NCBI GenBank assembly: GCA_900321915.1
Contig: ONXW01000137.1
Span: 1-18,304, forward strand
Length of the DNA: 18,304 nt
Direction: 5' to 3'
DNA from: an uncultured Eubacteriales bacterium
GTDB taxonomy: Bacteria; Bacillota; Clostridia; Lachnospirales; Lachnospiraceae
Below the pieces are notes generated by a model, which saw only the letters and a program-made list of their open reading frames with translations, was not told where the DNA came from and did not search any database. Shown here one piece after another: positions 1 to 8,463 of this stretch; position 1 is the first letter of the stretch, and every line of letters starts with the position of its first letter. A program made the translations under genes and the position numbers.

Positions 1-138
1 AGCTTCCGCACCGAGCACATTTCCTGCGATAATCCCGTCTGTAAGTGAAACAATGAAGCTGACTGCTTCAATTATAATTGCAGCGCGGAAAATTGAGCGG
101 TATTTATTAATGATAAAAACCGGCCTGGTCTCACGCAT
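1..138 (-). CDS. MATE-family transporter, N-terminal fragment (runs off the window)
   Basis: The reading frame starts at an ATG at 138-136 and stays open for 46 codons to the window edge. A GGAGG site at 146-150 lies 7 bases before the start. The visible peptide has a short basic N-terminus (MRETRPVF, INKYR), a hydrophobic first helix and then SLTDGIIAGNVLGAEA. That pattern (helix, Asp, small residues, 'aGnvLG.eA') is typical of the first helix of MATE multidrug/oligosaccharidyl-lipid/polysaccharide exporters, which are Na+ or H+ antiporters in the cytoplasmic membrane. It starts 32 bases after the stop of the C-N hydrolase gene on the same strand, so the two are probably co-transcribed. Only about a tenth of the protein is visible, so substrate and intactness are unknown. 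Confidence 0.7.
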   Translation of the reverse strand, partial: MRETRPVFIINKYRSIFRAAIIIEAVSFIVSLTDGIIAGNVLGAEA

Positions 139-170
139 CCTTTTACCTCCGACAATATATTCATTTACGG

Positions 171-1307
171 CTAATCTTTCCGTTTTCCTGTCACATCAAA
201 CACGAATGATTCTGAATAATTCTGAAACGGCCAGACCTCAACCGTCTTTTTTTCGTTATTGTAAATCGCGCTGTACTGCGTCATAGAGATGCCGGAAGCG
301 TTCGTGTACGGATTCTGCGCCACGCTCCGGAGTATTACCAGTGCTGCGGATTCCGGCATTATCGTATAATTCTCCTCTTTCTCCGTGTCCCTGTAGCGCT
401 CAAGCTGGCTGAGAATACTCACGAACCGGTGATAACCATGGCCGTAGCCATAGTGATAGTCTGTGGTCAGGTCCTCAGCGGTCATTTTAACAGCTTCCTC
501 TCTGAGATGGCCGTTCCGGTAATAATCCTCCATATCATCGCTGCCCAGATAAAAATTGGTACAGATGTCGGAAGGAATTACACTGATCTCACTGTTTCGG
601 CTCTCAATTACGACACAGCGGCCGGCTGCGTCAGAGACCATAAAATGACAGTCCTGCCAGTCCTCCGGCAGCAGGATCCCGGTTTCCGTTTTCCGGACTG
701 CTTCGTCGACGTTTGCGCAGTCGTCCAGCATATGCCGAAGAAGCATGCTTGAACCTGCAGGGAACCGCGAAGGCTGATCCCCTTCCTTGATATCGACGCG
801 CTGTATGGAAACGTAAAGCCCCTTGTCATTGATTCCGTCCATGCACTGATAGGGAAGAATATCCAGAAGACCCGGATCAAAGCCCTCCAGGTCCGGACCT
901 CCCCGCTGCAGCAGAGGGTTGCTTTCATCGCACCAGACCGCGTCAGCCACAGCAATGGATTCATACTTGCCTTCCGGTTTACAGTGCAGGACAATGTTCA
1001 GGCCGGTCAGGGTTCTGTCCTCTTTGGATACCCGGTGCGGATAGTCATAGTTCCGGCAGGTTATCGGTTCACCATCGATGTTATGGGTGAAGAAGACCGA
1101 GCAGCCCGGATCGATATAGCCAATCTTCCTCATGGCATCCATCACTTCCTGGCTGTAATAATCTTTTTCATAGTCCATGTAATACAGGTATCCTTCCTCA
1201 TCCAGCCGTGCCACGGCGTCGGAACTGCCATTCCCGGATGCGCACCCTGACAGGGGACAGAACAACAGAACCAACACCACGATTGCCTTCAAAATATAAT
1301 TCTTCAT
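171..1307 (-). CDS. Lipoprotein of the linear-amide C-N hydrolase (choloylglycine hydrolase / C45-C59-like, Ntn) family
   Basis: A 378-residue protein predicted to hydrolyse a linear amide bond (bile-salt, penicillin V or acyl-amide type). Residues 1-22 form a lipoprotein signal peptide with lipobox LSGC, so Cys22 would be lipidated and the enzyme anchored outside the membrane. The Ntn core follows: a GCS motif whose Cys69 fits the nucleophile, CRNYDY with Arg85 and Asp88 matching the Arg and Asp of bile-salt hydrolases, and DGINDKGL with Asn160 in the oxyanion position. A late TQYSAIYN segment fits the family's C-terminal strand. Canonical cytosolic members expose Cys2 by removing Met; here about 46 residues separate the lipidated Cys from Cys69, so autoproteolytic propeptide removal would be needed. 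I chose ATG 1307 over GTG 1316 because AAGGTGA at 1313-1319 is a good ribosome site for it and gives a normal signal peptide. Substrate cannot be assigned. Confidence 0.82.
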   Translation of the reverse strand: MKNYILKAIVVLVLLFCPLSGCASGNGSSDAVARLDEEGYLYYMDYEKDYYSQEVMDAMRKIGYIDPGCSVFFTHNIDGEPITCRNYDYPHRVSKEDRTLTGLNIVLHCKPEGKYESIAVADAVWCDESNPLLQRGGPDLEGFDPGLLDILPYQCMDGINDKGLYVSIQRVDIKEGDQPSRFPAGSSMLLRHMLDDCANVDEAVRKTETGILLPEDWQDCHFMVSDAAGRCVVIESRNSEISVIPSDICTNFYLGSDDMEDYYRNGHLREEAVKMTAEDLTTDYHYGYGHGYHRFVSILSQLERYRDTEKEENYTIMPESAALVILRSVAQNPYTNASGISMTQYSAIYNNEKKTVEVWPFQNYSESFVFDVTGKRKD

Positions 1308-1312
1308 CCTGT

Positions 1313-1319
1313 TCACCTT
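1313..1319 (-). promoter_or_regulatory. Ribosome binding site that decides the hydrolase start
   Basis: AAGGTGA on the minus strand lies 5 bases before the ATG at 1307-1305. It overlaps the TGA stop (1313-1315) of the glycosyltransferase remnant upstream, so the two frames were once closely coupled for translation. The GTG at 1316-1314 lies inside this site and has no ribosome site of its own. Confidence 0.6.
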
Positions 1320-1723
1320 GCAATCTGTTCCAGGAATTCCCTTGCTTCTTCTGCCCCACCGCAGGATTTGAAGCTTTCGGACACTCTCCCGGCACCTTCC
1401 TTATAATCCGGATCTTCTATGACTCTGGTCACTGCATCGATTATATCTTCTTCGGATATGGATTTCAGCATTATTCCCGCACCGAGCTCCTCCGCCCGTT
1501 TTGCGACGGCATTCTGTTCCGGTGTCTGGGGAAAAAGGATAAGCGGCACGCCATAGTATAATCCCTCAGAAGCCGAGTTCATGCCGCAGTGCGTGATGAA
1601 TTAATCACCTGCCAGCCTGTCGGGGTACCATATCTGATGTCCTGCTTCAGTAAGTGTTTTAACCAGTCCGAGTGTCGGATTTGTGTGTCCGTGTGCGGGA
1701 ATACAAAACCAGGCTATTCTCAT
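1313..1723 (-). pseudogene. Remnant of a GT1 (MGT/UGT-type) glycosyltransferase, internally deleted and with a stop codon
   Basis: A frame starting at ATG 1723-1721, preceded by a GAGGAG ribosome site, encodes about 40 residues typical of the N-terminus of MGT-type glycosyltransferases (MRIAWFCIPAHGHTNPTLGL). It then meets a TAA at 1603-1601. Reading on in the same frame immediately gives the C-terminal donor-binding signature (FITHCGMNSASEGL, YYGVPLILFPQTPEQ) and a normal C-terminal helix, ending in TGA at 1315-1313. Intact relatives have about 390-400 residues; here about 136 remain, so roughly 250 middle residues (acceptor domain and linker) are missing. The stop falls where relatives often have a hydrophobic residue (D-x-F-I-T-H-C-G), consistent with TTA mutated to TAA. 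Two independent lesions make it a decayed gene. A downstream ATG at 1582 could give an 89-residue C-terminal piece, but that would lack a functional fold. Confidence 0.85.
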
Positions 1724-1770
1724 TTTTTCTCCTCAATGATAATTTCAAAAAGCATTTCTTCCGGCAGGCT

Positions 1771-4700
1771 TTATTTCAGGAAATACTTTTTCTTCTGTTC
1801 TTCCGTGAGCGTCCTGCCGTCCAGGATGCGCAGGGCAATCTTCTGCAGCCCGGCGAGTCCTGTGTTGCGGATGATGGCGATGGACCCGTCCCTGAAATCT
1901 TTGGAAGCGGACGGGCCTTCGGCCCTGTAGGGCTTAAAGCAGAGTATCCCGCTCCCGTCATCCCAGGACCGGAGGAATATGTAATCGTCCTCCTTCCACG
2001 TCATGATCGCCTCTCCCGTCCCTGTATCGTACAGGCCGTCTTCCTTTGCCGTGAAGGACCTGTCCCCGAAGACTCCGTCCGGCTGCATTTTCCATCCGCC
2101 CACCTCTTCTGCGGGCACTTCCCTGACGGTCCCTTCCCGGTATAAAACTTCTGTCACAGTGCCTCCGACGCTGTCGGTTTCCTTGATCTCGTAGAAGATT
2201 TTCAGCGACTCTTCGTCGATCTCGAAAGAACGGACCTCGTAACGCTTCTCGAACGCGGCGATCTCCCTGCCGGTCAGCAGGTCCGTCACATGCACCTTAT
2301 ACCCGCTGTCCTGTGCGATGAGAATACTGTATTCCGGCGCGATCCAGAAATCCCCGACCTCATACGGGAGGGCTGCCGTCGTCTCTGTCTCCCCTGTTGC
2401 GCTGTCCCTCACCTCGAAGGCCAGGTGGACCGGCTTCCTGGGAAACATGGCGTGGCGGTCATAGTCCGGGTATCCTCCGTAAGGGTCATAAATATATATC
2501 ACCGCGGTCTTTTCCCCGCCGCCCAGGAACCTGGCATTCAGGGAAACATATCCCTCCCAGTCCTTTGCGGCATCGAAATACCTTTCTCCGGAAGCGCCTC
2601 CGCTGTCCAGTCCCATATGCCACAGCTCCTCAAAGCTGTCCCTGCGGTATACAAACACAGAAGGATCCTTCTGGAAACCGAACCATCCCGGGTGCTCGCT
2701 GCAGGCCAGTATATACCGGCCGTTTTCCGATACCCGCGCGCTCTCCAGTCCCGACGCTTCACTCCTGTCCTCGGAGCCGTCGGAGTACTGGGAATCGAAT
2801 ACGTGGGGGTATGGCCCGCGGAGCACCGCAAGAAGCTCAGGTCCTGCGGGATCATACACCTGGATATTCCCGCCGGAAGCCAGGAAAACCAGATCATCCG
2901 TTATCATAAGGCGTCCGTACGCGGATGACACCTTCGTCTGCGCGGACTGCCGGTCCGCTTTCATTGTTACCCCGGTGTCAAAACCCTCCCGGAATATCTT
3001 TTTTGTCTCAAGAGTATCGGAATCCAGCACGTAAAGCCCGTCGGATCTCATATTCCATATGGTGCTGCCGTCCGCGGAAATATTTATCCTGTCAAGAGCG
3101 TCCTCTTTCATCGATGAGCCCCGCTGCATGGTGTGGGTGTACCCTTTCAGCATCGTGACGGCGGAAGACTCCTCTATGTCATTCGCATTTCCCATCGAAT
3201 AAACCTGTATCCTGTCTCCTCCCTTCAGGAGGATGTACCTGTCATTGCTGCTGTTGCCGAAGATATCCGCGTTGGCATAGACTGCCGTTTCCAGGTCCCC
3301 GTCTGAAAGAAACGTCTGTACCAGATCCCCGTCTGCAGAGGATAAAAGCCTGGCCCTGCCGTCCGAACAGGTGAACAGAAGCCCGGTACCGTCGGAGTTC
3401 CACATAAAGTCCGTAAAACGGAAGGCGCCGGCAGGAAAATCAAGACTTATCTCCCCTTTCCTGCAGTCGAACAGAAAAGCGGAGCCGCTTTTTGTCAGGA
3501 CGCAGAGGGAAAAGGGATCTGTGGGGGAAAATGCAATCGCTTTAAAATCGGTGAAACCGTATTTCGGGGCAAAGGAATGGATGGAGACCGGCTCGGACCG
3601 GGCAATGTTCCAGAGATAAATATAGTCAGTCACTGCTCCCGCAATCAGAGTCCCGTCGCATGACGCGTCGATCATGGAGGGATATGAGTACTCTGATGTA
3701 TCGACGTAATATCTTCTCAGGACATTATCTTCATCATCATTGCTGACATTGACCAGCAGCACCGCCGGCCCCTCTTTCGAGAGGGAAGAACCCGCGATAA
3801 GGAAATAAGCATCCGTGCTTCCCGCAATGCCTGTGACCGGCTTCACATCGCAGAAGCCGAAATTCTCTCCGCCTCTCTCCCCGGCATACTCCCGGAAAAC
3901 AGCGTCATGAGTATAGTACCTGCTGAGCACACCCTGACCTTTCTGCAGCAGGACGAGAGCCAATTCGTTTGCGGTGACGATGTAGTCCCTGTTCCATACG
4001 TGGGCATCCTTTTCCACAAAATGATCCCGGCTGACGTTCTCCGTCAGGTTCCGCTCGCTGCCGTACCCGTTGGACAGGGTGATCCTGTCGTCATAGATGC
4101 TGAAGCCGGCACCTCCGGCAGCAAACAGGAAATATGTGGGTTCCTCGGCCAGGGTATACGCGGGCTGCGCTTCCTGTCCGTTGTTCATATCATAAGCGGT
4201 AATGAAGTCCGGGCTTTTGCGTGAAAAGCAGTACAAGGCATTATCAACCCCGCGGAATTCCTCCAGCCCGGGCACAGTGACAGTTGTCACCGGTTGATAG
4301 GTGACATCTCCTGTCCCGCTTATGACGGCTGATCGGAGTGCTGAGACCGCCTCGTCCGTCACGGGCCGGTCTGGATTTTCCGGGTCTTCCGGGAGAGCCT
4401 CCAGGGAGAGAAGCATGGAGAGCATCCTGTCCCCGCCATCCAGCGCTTCCTGCGCGCTCTGCGCCAGCCATTTGGATTCGGCAGTCAGCGCGCTGTTGCG
4501 CTGCTCTGTGATCTCTTCGTTCTTCCTGGTTATCTCCGCGTTCTTCACCAGGGCGTAGGCAAGGAACCCGGACAATAACAGCATGGCAGCCGCCGCGGAG
4601 GATCCGATGATGCGGCTTCTGCGGCGCCTGGACCTCTGTCTGAGGTCGTCAAATTCCACCCCCAGGATCGGGGCCAGAATCCTAAGCTTTTCGTTCTTCA

Positions 4701-5157
4701 GTTTTTTCAGCATGCCGGCCGTATCATCCGCCCGGACATCCGCCGCCAGAGGTTCCCTTTCAACCGTTTTTCCGTCGACTGTCTGGAACATGAGTTCCTC
4801 GGGAAAAGACTCTTCCGGCTCTCCTGCCGTGAGTATGGTGAGGATATGGTCGCGCTTTCCCATGGAAAGAAAATACCGGACCTCCTCCATGCACCATCTG
4901 GATTCGGGATACCGGGGGGAACACACACAGATCAGCCAGTCGCTCTCTTCCAGGGCCCGGCGGATATCATCCCCGAGGTCGGCGGAAAGAGGCAGTTCGT
5001 CCTGGTCCCGGAAAACCCGTCCCATTTTCTTCATGCCCGTTTTCTTCTTTATCGCCCCGGGGATGCCGAAATTCTCGATCATGGAATGGAGTTTTTTCGC
5101 GATATCCGCATCCGGACTCAGATGACGGTAAGAGATGAATGCTGTATATTTGCCCAC
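1771..5157 (-). CDS. TIR domain - transmembrane - beta-propeller (WD40-like) protein, 1128 aa
   Basis: Residues 5-145 form a bacterial TIR domain: FISYRH (7-12), GRVFRDQDELPLSADLG with the BB-loop region (47-62), and ESRWCMEEV, where Glu92 of W-C-x-x-E fits the catalytic Glu of NAD+-cleaving TIRs. A shared segment (LRILAPILGVEFDDL, 158-172) and an Arg-rich stretch (RQRSRRRRSR) lead into one transmembrane helix (about 183-203). A coiled coil (205-230) and a helical ALDGGDRMLSMLLSLEALPED element follow. About 830 residues then show repeated blade-like patterns (for example YLWNIA, FLFDCRKG, VYDPAGPELLAVL, VTDLLTGREIAAF), enough for one large or two seven-bladed propellers. It ends in ILDGRTLTEEQKKKYFL. 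The GTG start at 5157 has AGGAGG 7 bases upstream; the in-frame ATG at 5181 would place that site inside the gene. The predicted role is a sensor-coupled NADase in a Thoeris-like system; the ligand is unknown. Confidence 0.85.
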   Translation of the reverse strand: MGKYTAFISYRHLSPDADIAKKLHSMIENFGIPGAIKKKTGMKKMGRVFRDQDELPLSADLGDDIRRALEESDWLICVCSPRYPESRWCMEEVRYFLSMGKRDHILTILTAGEPEESFPEELMFQTVDGKTVEREPLAADVRADDTAGMLKKLKNEKLRILAPILGVEFDDLRQRSRRRRSRIIGSSAAAAMLLLSGFLAYALVKNAEITRKNEEITEQRNSALTAESKWLAQSAQEALDGGDRMLSMLLSLEALPEDPENPDRPVTDEAVSALRSAVISGTGDVTYQPVTTVTVPGLEEFRGVDNALYCFSRKSPDFITAYDMNNGQEAQPAYTLAEEPTYFLFAAGGAGFSIYDDRITLSNGYGSERNLTENVSRDHFVEKDAHVWNRDYIVTANELALVLLQKGQGVLSRYYTHDAVFREYAGERGGENFGFCDVKPVTGIAGSTDAYFLIAGSSLSKEGPAVLLVNVSNDDEDNVLRRYYVDTSEYSYPSMIDASCDGTLIAGAVTDYIYLWNIARSEPVSIHSFAPKYGFTDFKAIAFSPTDPFSLCVLTKSGSAFLFDCRKGEISLDFPAGAFRFTDFMWNSDGTGLLFTCSDGRARLLSSADGDLVQTFLSDGDLETAVYANADIFGNSSNDRYILLKGGDRIQVYSMGNANDIEESSAVTMLKGYTHTMQRGSSMKEDALDRINISADGSTIWNMRSDGLYVLDSDTLETKKIFREGFDTGVTMKADRQSAQTKVSSAYGRLMITDDLVFLASGGNIQVYDPAGPELLAVLRGPYPHVFDSQYSDGSEDRSEASGLESARVSENGRYILACSEHPGWFGFQKDPSVFVYRRDSFEELWHMGLDSGGASGERYFDAAKDWEGYVSLNARFLGGGEKTAVIYIYDPYGGYPDYDRHAMFPRKPVHLAFEVRDSATGETETTAALPYEVGDFWIAPEYSILIAQDSGYKVHVTDLLTGREIAAFEKRYEVRSFEIDEESLKIFYEIKETDSVGGTVTEVLYREGTVREVPAEEVGGWKMQPDGVFGDRSFTAKEDGLYDTGTGEAIMTWKEDDYIFLRSWDDGSGILCFKPYRAEGPSASKDFRDGSIAIIRNTGLAGLQKIALRILDGRTLTEEQKKKYFLK

Positions 5158-5164
5158 CGTATCG

Positions 5165-5170
5165 CCTCCT
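5165..5170 (-). promoter_or_regulatory. Ribosome binding site selecting a GTG start
   Basis: A perfect AGGAGG on the minus strand lies 7 bases before the GTG at 5157-5155. Starting there puts the TIR domain at the very N-terminus (MGKYTAFISYRH), matching the neighbour at 5191-8463 (MKKYLAFISYRH). This supports GTG over the upstream ATG at 5181. Confidence 0.75.
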
Positions 5171-5190
5171 GTAAAAAACATATTTAACGT

Positions 5191-8100
5191 TTATTTTCCG
5201 GAGAGCAGCCTCCTGCTCTTTTCAACCACGGTATCCAGGTCGGACGGAAGGATAAGGAAGGGCGTCTTATTTGTATTTGCATACGAATCAAAGACGCAGA
5301 CGCTGCTTCCGTCCTTTGCCGCGGCGATGCCATAGTCCGAATCGCCGGCGCGCTGATATAAGGGCGCATTTCCCGGTGAGACAATGATTTTGGAAGGATC
5401 CGAGGTGCATCCCAGCAGAAGCGCGGCGTCAGACATGCGCCGGATCCCTGACCAGGAGAGATAGGCCTCCTCCCCGTCAAATACCAGATAATCGCTGTCC
5501 GAAACCCACAGAAGCCTTCCCTCATGGCTTTTGGCCCTGTAAACCGTTCCGGTGCTTCCGTCCTTCTCAAGACGGCAGCAGTATTCCTCTCCGTCCCCGT
5601 CGTCGTTCATCGCCGCCCAGTACAGCGCCATACCGCCGGTATAAGGACGGACGGCGGTAAGGACGAAGGCCAGTCCCTCCGGGGATTTTGTGTAGGAAAA
5701 TGGAACCTCTGCCGCAAACGCACCGGCAGCCGGATCAAAAATGCGCACCGTATGGTTCACCGGAACGCGCCCGCCGGATCCCGGATACATGGGGTGGGTC
5801 CATCTGCCGTAGGAAAACACACTGTCGCCCAATCCCTCTTTATTGACTTCATCCTCCTGCGGGTCGATCAGGACGAAGCATTCCTCCTCGTCCCAGGCTG
5901 TGATATCCTGGATGCCAATCTCAAAGAAGCTTTCCTCCATCAGCTCCCCTGTCCCCGCATCAAAACGGTCGACGCAGATCCCCTGTGCCTGGTCCTTCTT
6001 TCTCTCAGCATTCTGGAGTATGTAAAGACTCCTTCCGTCTCCGGAAAAAAGCGCTTCTGCAGCCCCTCTTCGCTCCCGGGGCGTAATCCTCCCTTCCTCC
6101 GGCAGCCCGGTAAGCGAAAGAAGCGCCGCATCGCCCGGTTCCTTCCCGGAACGCCAGTACGCCGAATCCTCGTCCAGGTCCATCCTTCCCAGGAGTTTTC
6201 CTGTCCCTGTGTCAAACAGCTGCAGGCCTCTGCTGCGGATTTCGGAAAGGGAACCTGACGTATACGTCAGGACCACCGCCCTTGTGCCGTCCGGGCTCTC
6301 CTTTGGATACCCGCTCATCACATCTTTATACATTTCCGCCCACTGGACGGAAAGCAGTTTTTCTCCGGTCATGCTGTCGAGCTGATCCAGACAGAGGTCG
6401 CTGTCTCCCTCGTACACGCGCCAGATGGTCTGTTTATCCCTGCTGAAGGTGCAGACCGAGCCGTAGCTTTTCTCCGGAAAAATATCCTTCCACAGAAGCT
6501 CCCCCGTTCCGGCGTCCCAGCAGTACAGCTGGTCTTCCCCCTGATTCAGGCCCTGGTACGCGTGCTGGTATATACGGCTGCCGTCGTCGGAATATACGAA
6601 GGATCCTCCCAGCGGGACTCCGGCGCTGTACAGCGGCCGGTAATCAGTGTCCGCCTCATCCACAGCTGTGTCGAGAGAATAAAGCTCCACCCGCCGGCCG
6701 TAGATGAGCAGGATCGTATTTCCGTCGGAAGCGCCGTCATTATTCCATACCGCCATATTCGGCGCGGCGTTCGTTCCGACTTCAGTGACAAAGGCCCCGT
6801 CATCGAGATTATATATATACACACCGCTGTCGCAGCGAACCAGGAGAAGGCCGCGCTTTTTGCAGGCCTCGACCTGCCGGACGGGTGAAGGACAGTCTAT
6901 TTTCCATTTCTCCCGGAACTGCTCCAGGTCAAAGAAACGCACAGTCCCGTCCATCGAGGCGATATACGCGCAGTCCCCGGAGCTGTAGTAATATTCGGCG
7001 TCCGTGTACTCTCCATCCAGTGTCCCCAGCTTTTCTCCCTGATAATCGAACACACTGAAGGCTCCGGTACTGTCCACTATGAGAATCCTGTCATCCTTGT
7101 CATAACCTGTCGAAACGGGATATCCCGCAAGGTCCAGCTCCGCGGCCGCTTCCGGGCTTGTTATGCCGAACAGCGCCGTCCGCCCGGTCCCGCCTTCGGA
7201 ATTCTCCTCCCAGGCCAGCACATCCTCGCCGCCCAGCTCAGCCGCACCGTCAGCCAGGAATGGTTCCCCGCCCAGAGTGTACTCAAAATGCTCATTCCCC
7301 ATGAAATTCTCAATGTACATCTGTTTTCCGGGCCCGCAGAAAACATTTCTGTTGGTGCTGCTGTTCACGACCCTGACAAAACAGAACTTCGTGTATCCCA
7401 GATCGATGGCTTTCTGCCGTGATTCTGCATGAATATCCTTCATGAATCCGGTCTTCCCCGCGCAATCCACATAGAAGCTTTCCGGCCCGAAGGTATCCCC
7501 CGTGAGAATCAGCCGGTCCGTATAGTGATAATCCGTATAATAGCCGCGGATATCAAAGTCTGTCTCAGCTTCGCACAGATAGCGGTAGGAAGGCAGAGGT
7601 TCCATGCTCAGGGCCATGCGGAGCACGCCCTCGGCGGCAGCAGATACGGGCAGTTCCCCGTGCAGGTCCTCCGGAAGGGCCGAGAGCGCCAGCGTAACAG
7701 CCTGTTCCTTATTTCCGTCGGCCAGAGCCTGCCATGCCTGCTCCGAGAGATATTCCGCCTGCCTGAGCAGCGCGGTATCACGCTCTTTGGCCGCCTGCTT
7801 CCGGGCTTCCTCCGTCCTGTCTGTGGCCTCGGCAATCCGGGCGTTATTGTCCGCGATCCGGGATGCCGTGCGGGTCGCGTAACCCGCAAAAGCCAGCAGT
7901 CCGGCGGTGATAAAGGCGACGGCAGCAGCGCCTGCGCCAAGCCGGAAACGCCGCTCCGTGGCGGCGATGCTGTCCGCATCCAGACCGGACATAAGGGACA
8001 GTATCTCCGGCACCGCGGCTCTTATTTTTGTCTTATCATACTGCCGTTCCTCATGGGAGGCCGTCTCCGGGCCCCCGCGCCTTAAGTCCGCGGCGATGGG

Positions 8101-8463
8101 AATGTCCCTGATCATTTCGGGAACCGAGGTCCCGGCAGAGCCGGAAACCAGGACCGGAAGGATCCTGTCCCGCCTGCCCAGCTCCAGGAAGAACTCCACT
8201 TCCCGCATGCACCACAGTGATTTCACGTATTCCTCAGAGCAGAGGGAAATAAGGTATTCACTGTCCCGCAGCGCGTTTTCGATATCGGCGCCCAGGTCAG
8301 CGCTGGTGGGCAGTTCATCCGTGTCGCGGAAAACTCTCCTTCTCACGGGAAGGCCGGAATCCTTTGGCAGGTGATATCCTTCAATCCCTTTCCGGAAACC
8401 GAGAGCAGCTTCGGAGTCGTCATGACTGTGGCGGTAGCTGATAAATGCCAGATACTTCTTCAT
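5191..8463 (-). CDS. TIR domain - transmembrane - beta-propeller (WD40-like) protein, 1090 aa
   Basis: A paralogue of the next gene in the operon. The TIR domain (residues 4-125) has FISYRH (7-12), RRVFRDTDELPTSADLG (42-58) and KSLWCMREVEFF, with Glu88 of W-C-x-x-E as the predicted catalytic residue. The segment after the TIR domain diverges from its siblings: it lacks LAPILGV and has a shorter linker. One transmembrane helix spans about 175-196, followed by an Ala/Arg/Glu-rich coiled coil and the NKEQAVTLALSALPED helix. The C-terminal ~800 residues contain WD40/PQQ-like blades (YIASMDGTVRFFDL, GVYIYNLDDGAF, LYCWDAGTGELLW, LQLFDTGTGKLLG, DRFDAGTGELMEE). The ATG has AGGAGGGG upstream, and its first bases overlap the upstream stop as ATGA, implying translational coupling. 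It lacks the C-terminal GRxLT motif of its two relatives. Predicted function: membrane-anchored TIR NADase/cyclase controlled by a propeller sensor. Confidence 0.85.
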   Translation of the reverse strand: MKKYLAFISYRHSHDDSEAALGFRKGIEGYHLPKDSGLPVRRRVFRDTDELPTSADLGADIENALRDSEYLISLCSEEYVKSLWCMREVEFFLELGRRDRILPVLVSGSAGTSVPEMIRDIPIAADLRRGGPETASHEERQYDKTKIRAAVPEILSLMSGLDADSIAATERRFRLGAGAAAVAFITAGLLAFAGYATRTASRIADNNARIAEATDRTEEARKQAAKERDTALLRQAEYLSEQAWQALADGNKEQAVTLALSALPEDLHGELPVSAAAEGVLRMALSMEPLPSYRYLCEAETDFDIRGYYTDYHYTDRLILTGDTFGPESFYVDCAGKTGFMKDIHAESRQKAIDLGYTKFCFVRVVNSSTNRNVFCGPGKQMYIENFMGNEHFEYTLGGEPFLADGAAELGGEDVLAWEENSEGGTGRTALFGITSPEAAAELDLAGYPVSTGYDKDDRILIVDSTGAFSVFDYQGEKLGTLDGEYTDAEYYYSSGDCAYIASMDGTVRFFDLEQFREKWKIDCPSPVRQVEACKKRGLLLVRCDSGVYIYNLDDGAFVTEVGTNAAPNMAVWNNDGASDGNTILLIYGRRVELYSLDTAVDEADTDYRPLYSAGVPLGGSFVYSDDGSRIYQHAYQGLNQGEDQLYCWDAGTGELLWKDIFPEKSYGSVCTFSRDKQTIWRVYEGDSDLCLDQLDSMTGEKLLSVQWAEMYKDVMSGYPKESPDGTRAVVLTYTSGSLSEIRSRGLQLFDTGTGKLLGRMDLDEDSAYWRSGKEPGDAALLSLTGLPEEGRITPRERRGAAEALFSGDGRSLYILQNAERKKDQAQGICVDRFDAGTGELMEESFFEIGIQDITAWDEEECFVLIDPQEDEVNKEGLGDSVFSYGRWTHPMYPGSGGRVPVNHTVRIFDPAAGAFAAEVPFSYTKSPEGLAFVLTAVRPYTGGMALYWAAMNDDGDGEEYCCRLEKDGSTGTVYRAKSHEGRLLWVSDSDYLVFDGEEAYLSWSGIRRMSDAALLLGCTSDPSKIIVSPGNAPLYQRAGDSDYGIAAAKDGSSVCVFDSYANTNKTPFLILPSDLDTVVEKSRRLLSGK

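Noticed and set aside
171..1307. Named as bile salt hydrolase
   Set aside because: Family residues are present, but substrate specificity between bile salts, penicillin V and other amides cannot be read by eye, and the lipoprotein form is unlike standard bile salt hydrolases.
1724..1770. Terminator between the TIR operon and the glycosyltransferase remnant
   Set aside because: Only a 5-bp AAAGC/GCTTT match before a short T-run; too weak to call, so read-through is assumed.
1771..5157. STAND/NLR-type (NACHT-WD40) ATPase
   Set aside because: The propeller and tail recall such proteins, but I find no P-loop or NACHT region between the TIR domain and the propeller; a TM helix is there instead.
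5158..5181. ATG at 5181 as start of the second TIR protein
   Set aside because: Its ribosome region is poor and it would place a perfect AGGAGG inside the gene; the GTG at 5157 gives the same N-terminus as the paralogue.
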